Part shown: positions 58,581-64,000 of the stretch, one piece after another
How positions within the stretch are numbered: position 1 is the stretch's first letter
How the letters are laid out: each line of letters opens with the position of its first letter
DNA from: Lysinimonas soli
Lineage (GTDB): Bacteria; Actinomycetota; Actinomycetes; Actinomycetales; Microbacteriaceae
DNA length: 64,000 nt
Reading direction: 5' to 3'
Assembly: GCF_042655435.1 (NCBI RefSeq)
Contig: NZ_JBHSMG010000004.1
Location: forward strand, 1 to 64,000
Position numbers and translations under genes: made by a program
Notes under the pieces: generated by a model
Databases searched by the model: none
Told to the model about the DNA's origin: nothing
The model's input: only the letters and a program-made list of their open reading frames with translations

Positions 58581-59365
58581 CCGCGCGGCGGCAGACTGAA
58601 CCGGTCGATCTCGGTGAGTGCCGCGACCGCGAGCCCGACGCTCGACTCGAAGCCGCGCCGGCCGGCCTCGGCATTGGCGCCCGTCGGGTCGCCGATCACG
58701 CCGCTCGGCCCGAAGTCGTTGCTCAACCAGCCGAACTGCACGGGCTTGCCGTTGAAGCCCAGGTGCTCGTACTCGGCGAGGTGCTCCGGCACGTTGCGCG
58801 CGAACAGGCTCTCGTCGACGAGGTCGGGGCGCAGGTGCATGACGACGGAGGTCTCGGCGTATCCGCCGTGGATGCCCTGGCCGAACTCGTCGGGCTCGCC
58901 GTCGCGCCCGGTGCCGGCCGCGATCCGCAGGGCGGGCATCACGAAGGTCTGCAGTCCGAACATCCGTCGCAGCTGGCGCACGGCGACCTGCAACAACGCC
59001 ACGTTGCCGCCGTGTCCGTTCATGAACACGATCTTGGGCGCGGGGGTCATCGCGACCGAGCGGCCGAGGTCTTCGAGCACCGACATGAGGGTGCTGGCGC
59101 TCAGCCAGAGGGTTCCCGGCGCCCAGTAGTGCTCGTCGGACTTGCCGACCGAGAGGGTCGGAAGCTGCCAGAGGTCGAGGCCGGCCTCGACGCCCGCGGC
59201 GACCGCAGCGGAGGCGGCGGTCTCCGCCATCAGCGCGTCGGTGATGAGCGGCAGGTGGGGGCCGTGGTGCTCGATCGCGCCGATCGGCACGATCAGGATC
59301 GAGCGATCCGTGAGCGTGGACGTCACGGCCGGGCCGCTCAGCTCGGCGAACTTGCGACTGGTCAT
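58577..59365 (-). CDS. Creatininase family amidohydrolase
   Basis: A 262-residue metal-dependent cyclic or formyl amide hydrolase. VPIGAIEHHGPHLPLITDALMAE supplies the first ligands, NGHGGNVALLQVA the next and HGGYAETSVVMHLRPDLVD the last. The ATG at 59365 is preferred to a frame starting at 59536 with a Ser/Arg-rich front. It is the last gene of the minus-strand run with the importer. The substrate is unproven: relatives act on creatinine, formylated pyrimidines or peptides. Confidence 0.85.
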   Translation of the reverse strand: MTSRKFAELSGPAVTSTLTDRSILIVPIGAIEHHGPHLPLITDALMAETAASAAVAAGVEAGLDLWQLPTLSVGKSDEHYWAPGTLWLSASTLMSVLEDLGRSVAMTPAPKIVFMNGHGGNVALLQVAVRQLRRMFGLQTFVMPALRIAAGTGRDGEPDEFGQGIHGGYAETSVVMHLRPDLVDESLFARNVPEHLAEYEHLGFNGKPVQFGWLSNDFGPSGVIGDPTGANAEAGRRGFESSVGLAVAALTEIDRFSLPPRG

Positions 59366-59383
59366 CCGGTGCCATGCCTTTCG

Positions 59384-59421
59384 TGGATCGTGAGGAGATG
59401 GATCGTGCGCAGTGGATCGTG
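59384..59421. repeat. Triple direct repeat before the creatininase gene
   Basis: TGGATCGTG occurs three times at 59384, 59399 and 59413, with a 14-15 nt period, in the short gap between the importer and creatininase genes. A long imperfect GC-rich hairpin follows at about 59430-59480 after the binding-protein stop. Confidence 0.5.
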
Positions 59422-59486
59422 GCGGCGCCCCCGACCCCGCCCGCCGAAGCGGAACGGGAGCCGAGGGCGCCGTCGGTACTGTGCGG

Positions 59487-60662
59487 TTACTTGAGCCCGA
59501 TCGAGCTGTCGATGAACTCGTTCGTGTAGAGGTCATCGGCCTTCAGCTTGGGGTCGATGTTCGTCCCCAGCTTCGTGTAGATGGCCGATGCCGCGGTGAA
59601 GAACTTGTCCATGCGGGCCTTGTCGAAGTCGCCGAGGGTCGAGTTGGTGCCGTTGCTGACCAGCTTGTCGGCGATCATCGTCTTGCGCGAGTAGTCGGCG
59701 ACGCCGGGGCTGTAGGTCCAGCCCGTGTTGTAGGCCGCGACCAGCTTCTGGATGAGCGCGTCGGCCGCCTTCGGGTTGGCGAAGTAGTCGACCTCCTCCT
59801 GCTGCAGCACCGGGGTCAGCGCCTTGAGGCAGGGCGTGAGCTTCGTGAAGTCGGCGGTGCGCACGGCCATCGACGACTGGTACGGGTCCCATCCGGTCGA
59901 CGAGATCAGGGCGTACTTGACCGGCTTGTTCCAGGCCGGAACCTCGTGCTCGTAGATGTACGGCTCAGCGGAGGCGAAGCCCTGCTGGACGTCCTTGCCT
60001 GCGGCCGCCACGAAGTTCGCGGGGGTGCCGTCGTAGCTGGAGTCCTGCTCGGCCTTCGTCATGTAGCCGGCATCCGTCAGGTAGTCGATGTAGGCCGAGC
60101 CCGAGAAGTAGCGCCAGACGCCGCCCGTCTTGGTGAGCGCCTTGCCGAGGTCCTTCACCGTCTTCACGTCCGGGTAGGTCTTCGGGTCCCACATGACCAT
60201 GATCGGGCTCTCGTCGAGCGGGGCGAAGAACGCCTTGGTGGGCGTCTTGGCCGAGTTGGCGATCTGGTCGTCGGTCGTGACGTAGCCCATCGTGATGCTC
60301 GTGTCGGTGTACATCTGCGCCGCGACGCCCGTGAAGCCGATCGCGGGCCCACCCGCGCGGATCTCGACCTTGACGCCGGTGGACTTGCCACCCAGCTCGA
60401 GCGTTCCCGACACCGACTTCTTGTCGGCGTCGATGACCGCGTCCTTGCCGAGCATCTCGTAGAGGTGGCCGTGCTCCGACTCCGGGTTCCAGTCGGTCTG
60501 GATGACGATGGTCGCCGGGCACCCCGCGGCAGCGAGGTCGACGGTGGCGCTCGCGGCGGAGGCGCTCGTGCCGCTGGACGGGGTGGATGCGCAGGCGGCC
60601 AGGCTGGCGGCCACGGCGATCGTGCCGGCCATGGCGACGATGCGACGGTGGGACTTGTGCAT
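59487..60662 (-). CDS. ABC transporter substrate-binding lipoprotein (NMT1/SsuA-like)
   Basis: A 391-residue exported lipoprotein with signal and lipobox SLAAC (Cys24). The mature chain begins TIVIQTDWNPESEHGHLYEML, which resembles NMT1/thiamine-precursor and nitrate/sulfonate binding proteins in the WxPxxEH region. The start at 60662 has AAAGAGAG at the right distance. The ligand is unknown, but the neighbouring amidohydrolases suggest an N-heterocycle. Confidence 0.85.
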   Translation of the reverse strand: MHKSHRRIVAMAGTIAVAASLAACASTPSSGTSASAASATVDLAAAGCPATIVIQTDWNPESEHGHLYEMLGKDAVIDADKKSVSGTLELGGKSTGVKVEIRAGGPAIGFTGVAAQMYTDTSITMGYVTTDDQIANSAKTPTKAFFAPLDESPIMVMWDPKTYPDVKTVKDLGKALTKTGGVWRYFSGSAYIDYLTDAGYMTKAEQDSSYDGTPANFVAAAGKDVQQGFASAEPYIYEHEVPAWNKPVKYALISSTGWDPYQSSMAVRTADFTKLTPCLKALTPVLQQEEVDYFANPKAADALIQKLVAAYNTGWTYSPGVADYSRKTMIADKLVSNGTNSTLGDFDKARMDKFFTAASAIYTKLGTNIDPKLKADDLYTNEFIDSSIGLK

Positions 60663-60762
60663 GTGTCTCTCTTTCATCGGATGTGCAGAGCGGGAAGGGC
60701 GGTGCAAGGGACGGTGCAGAGGTGGTGCGGGGTGGTTCGTCAGGAAGAACGGGGGCGTCGGG

Positions 60763-61662
60763 TCAGTTGACCGGGTCGTACCACTTGCCGACGGCGAGCC
60801 GCGAGAGCAGCCCGAAGATGAAGAACATCGCGACGCCGAGCAGGGCGGAGGTGATGATGGCCGCGAACAACTGCGGGTAGCTGAGCAGCCGCGCGTAGGT
60901 CTGCAACAGGGTGCCGACGCCCGGCGTCCCCCGCTGGAAGAAGAAGTCGCCGACGATCGCGCCGACCACCGAGAGACCGGCCGAGGTGCGCAGCCCGAGG
61001 AAGATCGACGGCAGCGCCGCCGGGAACATCAGCTTGCTGAGCACGGTCCAGCGGTCGGCCTTCTGCAAGCGGAACAGCTCGTGCTGGGAGCGGTCGACGG
61101 ACTGCAGCCCGAACAGGGTGTTCGCCACCATCGGGAAGAGCGCGATCATGACGCAGACGACGACTCGCGCCGTGAACTCGTAACCGAACCAGACTCCGAT
61201 GAGGGGGACGAGCGCGAGGATCGGGATGCACTGCAGGATCACCGCGTAGGGATAGGTCGAGCGCTGCACCCACTTGGCGAGAGCCATCGCGGTCGCCCAG
61301 GCGATCCCGAGGGCGGCGGCGATCACGAGACCCGTGACCGCGACCCCGGTCGTGCGGAACACCGCGATGATGATCTGCCCGCCGCTCGGCCCGAAGAAGC
61401 CCTGCGTGAGCACCTCGTCGGGGGTCGGGACGAGGAAGGCGCGCCCCGCCCCGAGGATCGCGTGCGCGCCGTACCAGATCGCGATGATCACGACGAAGAC
61501 CGCGAGCGGCGGAAGAGTGGCGCGCAGCGCACGGCCCGCCCGTTCCCCGCGCGAGCGCACGGCCTTGCGCGAGACCGGCATGTCGGCGACGTCGGCGACC
61601 GCGATCTGCGGTGCGTCGCGGACCACGTCGGTGATGACGGCGGAGGCGTCGCTGGCGGCCAT
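60763..61662 (-). CDS. ABC transporter permease (SsuC-like)
   Basis: A 299-residue BPD-type permease with about six helices. The cytoplasmic EAA-like loop is FRLQKADRWTVLSKLMFPAALPSIFLGLR, typical of the SsuC/TauC/NrtB group. The ATG overlaps the ATPase stop by one base. It is followed by the binding-protein gene after 100 bp. Confidence 0.9.
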   Translation of the reverse strand: MAASDASAVITDVVRDAPQIAVADVADMPVSRKAVRSRGERAGRALRATLPPLAVFVVIIAIWYGAHAILGAGRAFLVPTPDEVLTQGFFGPSGGQIIIAVFRTTGVAVTGLVIAAALGIAWATAMALAKWVQRSTYPYAVILQCIPILALVPLIGVWFGYEFTARVVVCVMIALFPMVANTLFGLQSVDRSQHELFRLQKADRWTVLSKLMFPAALPSIFLGLRTSAGLSVVGAIVGDFFFQRGTPGVGTLLQTYARLLSYPQLFAAIITSALLGVAMFFIFGLLSRLAVGKWYDPVN

Positions 61663-62435
61663 CAGTGATGTCCTTCCCGGAGGGCGTGGGATACCTCGCC
61701 GACGAGTTCGGCGAACTCGGGCGTGTAGCGGATGTCGGGGTCCCGTGGCATGTCGAACGGGACGTCGAAGGTCTTGACGATCGCCCCCGGACGGCCCGAC
61801 ATCACGACGACCTTGGTCGACAGGTAGACGGCCTCCGACACCGAGTGGGTGATGAACATCCCCGCGAAGCCCTCGCGCACGAAGAGCTGGATGAGCTCGT
61901 CGTTGAGTCGTTCGCGGGTGATCTCGTCGAGCGCGCCGAACGGCTCGTCGAACAGGAACAGCTCGGGGTCGAGGGTCAGCGAGCGCGCAAGCGACGCGCG
62001 CATCTTCATGCCCCCGGAGAGCTGCTTGGGCAGGTGCTTCTCGAAGCCTTTGAGCCCGACCAGCTCGATCGCCGCGTTCGCCTTGGGCCGGCGCACGCGG
62101 ATGGGCTGGTTGTTGAGTTCGGCCAGCAGCTCGACGTTGCGCTGCACGTCGCGCCAGGCCAGCAGGGTCGCGTCTTGGAAGACGTAGCCGATCCGGTCGG
62201 TGGAGACGGTGACCGTGCCCTCGCTGGCGGTCTCGAGACCGGAGGCGATGCGCAGCAGGGTCGACTTACCGCATCCGGATGGTCCGACGACCGTGACGAA
62301 CTCGCCGCGCTTGACGGTGATGTCGACCCCCGAGAGCGCGACCGTGCCGTTGGGGAACTTCATCGCGACGTTCTGGAAGTCGACGAGCGGCGCGTCCCCG
62401 ATGGCACGAGCCGCTGTCGGGGAGGGTGCGGTCAT
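61662..62435 (-). CDS. ABC transporter ATPase (SsuB-like)
   Basis: A 257-residue ATPase with Walker A GPSGCGKST (Lys57), signature LSGGMKMRASLARSL, Walker B LFLFDEPFGALD and switch ITHSVSEAVYLS. I use the ATG at 62435. A longer frame to 62489 starts with an Arg/Cys-rich stretch. It is the first gene of the importer operon ATPase-permease-binding protein. Confidence 0.9.
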   Translation of the reverse strand: MTAPSPTAARAIGDAPLVDFQNVAMKFPNGTVALSGVDITVKRGEFVTVVGPSGCGKSTLLRIASGLETASEGTVTVSTDRIGYVFQDATLLAWRDVQRNVELLAELNNQPIRVRRPKANAAIELVGLKGFEKHLPKQLSGGMKMRASLARSLTLDPELFLFDEPFGALDEITRERLNDELIQLFVREGFAGMFITHSVSEAVYLSTKVVVMSGRPGAIVKTFDVPFDMPRDPDIRYTPEFAELVGEVSHALREGHH

Positions 62436-62544
62436 CGCCACGGCCGGCTCGCTTTCCACGAAGAAGGGTCTGCCGCAACGCCGAGGCAAATGTTGATGGA
62501 AGTAACATCTCCGAAGCTAGGGCCGCCGTATTTCGCGCGTGTGT

Positions 62545-62561
62545 CGAGGGCGTAACCCTCG
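62545..62561. promoter_or_regulatory. Small palindrome upstream of the importer operon
   Basis: CGAGGG and CCCTCG pair around TTACG in the 192-bp gap between the amidohydrolase stop and the ATPase start. The gap is less GC-rich than its flanks and contains GGATCGA/TCGATCC further upstream. It is probably the importer promoter region. Confidence 0.35.
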
Positions 62562-62627
62562 TGATAAATGCGGCTGGATCGAGTACTGCTCGACTATTCG
62601 TCGATCCGCCGCGACCCGGCCGCGCTC

Positions 62628-64000
62628 TCAGGCCGGGTGACCGTACCGGGCGGCGAGCGGCTCGAGCGACTCGCGCACCTTCGCCGACGCCTCCCCGGCG
62701 AGCGGATTGGTCGAGACGCCCGACTCGTTCACGAGTTCGCCGCCGACGTAGACGCGCTTGAGGTTGCGCAGACCGCAGGACAGCACGTAGTTGCGCACCG
62801 GATGCCAGAGCGGCCCGATATCGGGAGCGGTCGGGTCGACCACGACGAAGTCCGCGAACTTGCCGACCTCGAGGCTGCCGATGCGGTCGTCGACGCCGAG
62901 CAGCTTCGCCGACCCGAGCGTGTGCAGCCGCAGCACCGTCTCGGGCATCATCGACAGCGGGTCGCCGGTCTTGGCGCGCAGGCCGAACATCCCCGTGCGC
63001 ATGTTCTGCCACGGGTCGGCCACGTCGGTGCAGGCCTGGTCGTCGAGGCCCATGCCCACGGTCATTCCGAGGGCGAGCATCTCGGGCACCTCGGCGAAGC
63101 CCGAGGCGAGCCGGCCGTTGGAGCCCGGCTGCCACGACATCCCCGAGCCGCTCTCGGCGGCCTCGCGGATGATCTCGGGCGTGGTCTGGATGAAGTGGCC
63201 GAAGATCATTCCGGGACCGAGCGCCCCGGCATTCCGGTAGAGCGCCCACTTCGAGCGCTGCAGCTCGGTCGCCTCACGGGTCTCGAGGAAGTGCGCCTGG
63301 TTGATCAGCCCGAAGCGGCGCATCGCCTCGACCTCGAGTTCGGCGGCGTTCGGCCGGATCGACCACTGCACGCTGCCGGTGACCGCCGCTCCGAGGGCGA
63401 GATCGCGGTCCAGGGTCGCCGTGTGGTCGAGCACGGCCGCCAGTCGGGCGAGCACCTCGTCGTCGCTGCCGATCGCGTCATCCATCGGCGTGGAGTTGAC
63501 GAATCGCAGACCGGCGTCGGCCTTCGCGTCGATCTGGCGGGTCTGGTACTCGATGGGGCGCAGAGTGCCGACCGCCTGACGCTGCCCTTCGATCATCGGC
63601 TCCCACGGGATGCGCGGGTCGGTGAAGTCGTAGGCCGCGGTCACGCCGGCGCCGAGGAAGTCGAGCGAGCCGTGCAGCGTCGTCCAGTAGAGGTCGTCGG
63701 GCGTCGCGTGCCGGATCAGCCCGAGCATCGAGTCGCACCAGCCGTACAGCGTCTCGGTGACCCCGAGGCCGCGGCTCGCGCTCGTGAACAGGTGGCTGTG
63801 CGCCGAGATGAAGCCGGGGGCGACGAAGGCGCCGGCGACGTCCAGGGTCTCGAACCCCGAGGCGGCGGCGAGCACGGCGGCGGACGGATCCCCCTCGCCG
63901 AGGTCCGCGATCCGCCCGTCGACCACGAGCATCCAGCCGTGCTCCAGGTAGCCGGGGTCCTCGGTGCCGGCCGGCACGGTGATGAGGCGGGCGTGGGTGA
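62628..64000 (-). CDS. Amidohydrolase of the SsnA/AtzB/cytosine-deaminase-like group (5' partial)
   Basis: At least 457 residues. The frame runs off the window edge upstream of GTG 63977 (THARLITVPAGTEDPG), so the true start is outside. All ligands are present: SAHSHLF, NQAHFLET, FGHFIQTTPE and GLDDQACTD. The C-terminal LGSLEVGKFADFVVVD is the usual beta-sandwich return. Unlike the homologue at 57270 it should be active. It probably deaminates or dechlorinates an N-heterocycle-type substrate. Confidence 0.9.
   Translation of the reverse strand, partial: THARLITVPAGTEDPGYLEHGWMLVVDGRIADLGEGDPSAAVLAAASGFETLDVAGAFVAPGFISAHSHLFTSASRGLGVTETLYGWCDSMLGLIRHATPDDLYWTTLHGSLDFLGAGVTAAYDFTDPRIPWEPMIEGQRQAVGTLRPIEYQTRQIDAKADAGLRFVNSTPMDDAIGSDDEVLARLAAVLDHTATLDRDLALGAAVTGSVQWSIRPNAAELEVEAMRRFGLINQAHFLETREATELQRSKWALYRNAGALGPGMIFGHFIQTTPEIIREAAESGSGMSWQPGSNGRLASGFAEVPEMLALGMTVGMGLDDQACTDVADPWQNMRTGMFGLRAKTGDPLSMMPETVLRLHTLGSAKLLGVDDRIGSLEVGKFADFVVVDPTAPDIGPLWHPVRNYVLSCGLRNLKRVYVGGELVNESGVSTNPLAGEASAKVRESLEPLAARYGHPA

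Noticed and set aside
1..64000. CRISPR array, prophage or insertion sequence
   Set aside because: No regularly spaced repeats, transposase or phage structural genes are visible anywhere in the window.

Overview
The window is high-GC actinobacterial chromosome, most likely from the family Microbacteriaceae. Support for this: F420-dependent glucose-6-phosphate dehydrogenase beside cofE, small family proteins typical of Actinobacteria (DUF3515, DUF6458, DUF1003, 2TM), frequent GTG starts, and many -10-like hexamers placed 6-8 nt before the start codon, which implies widespread leaderless mRNAs. The genus cannot be fixed from sequence alone.

Layout. Positions 1-18,000 are core metabolism, mostly on the minus strand: fgd-cofE, coaD, recG, corA, rsmD/thiL/DUF3515/ddl, gpsA, plsC, murA, leuCD with a leucine-rich leader peptide and hairpin, a tail-anchored Ser/Thr kinase, and terC behind a probable yybP-ykoY riboswitch. 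Positions 18,046-28,843 are an accessory catabolic island: a divergent FadR-type regulator, then ten tightly overlapping genes. These are an Ntn-hydrolase of the isoaspartyl peptidase family, a complete ribose-type ABC importer, a flavin/F420-type split-barrel protein, an SDR dehydrogenase, an M20 amidase, an amidohydrolase and a paralogue of it that has lost every metal ligand. Two copies of a 14-bp operator-like motif lie in the divergent promoter region. I know of no described pathway with this composition.

Positions 29,000-38,200 hold a PadR/membrane-protein pair, tRNA-Glu, a lipid kinase, a copper island (csoR-copB, operator, metallo-hydrolase) and a DD-carboxypeptidase. Positions 38,180-39,660 are a decayed strip ending at tRNA-Gln, with a frameshifted HTH gene and other remnants. 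Positions 39,800-52,300 return to core genes: gltX with three transporters and an FAH-family gene, leuB-ilvE, serA and small membrane proteins, plus the C-terminal remnant of an LPXTG surface protein.

Positions 52,414-64,000 are a second catabolic cluster. It has a molybdenum hydroxylase (FAD subunit plus a fused Fe-S/Mo subunit), XdhC, two cyclic-deaminase-like amidohydrolases (one missing metal ligands, one running off the window), a creatininase-family amidohydrolase and an NMT1/SsuABC-like importer. Together they suggest uptake, hydroxylation and deamination or ring opening of an N-heterocycle. A 19-bp-arm inverted repeat sits between its divergent promoters, and no regulator gene for it lies in the window.
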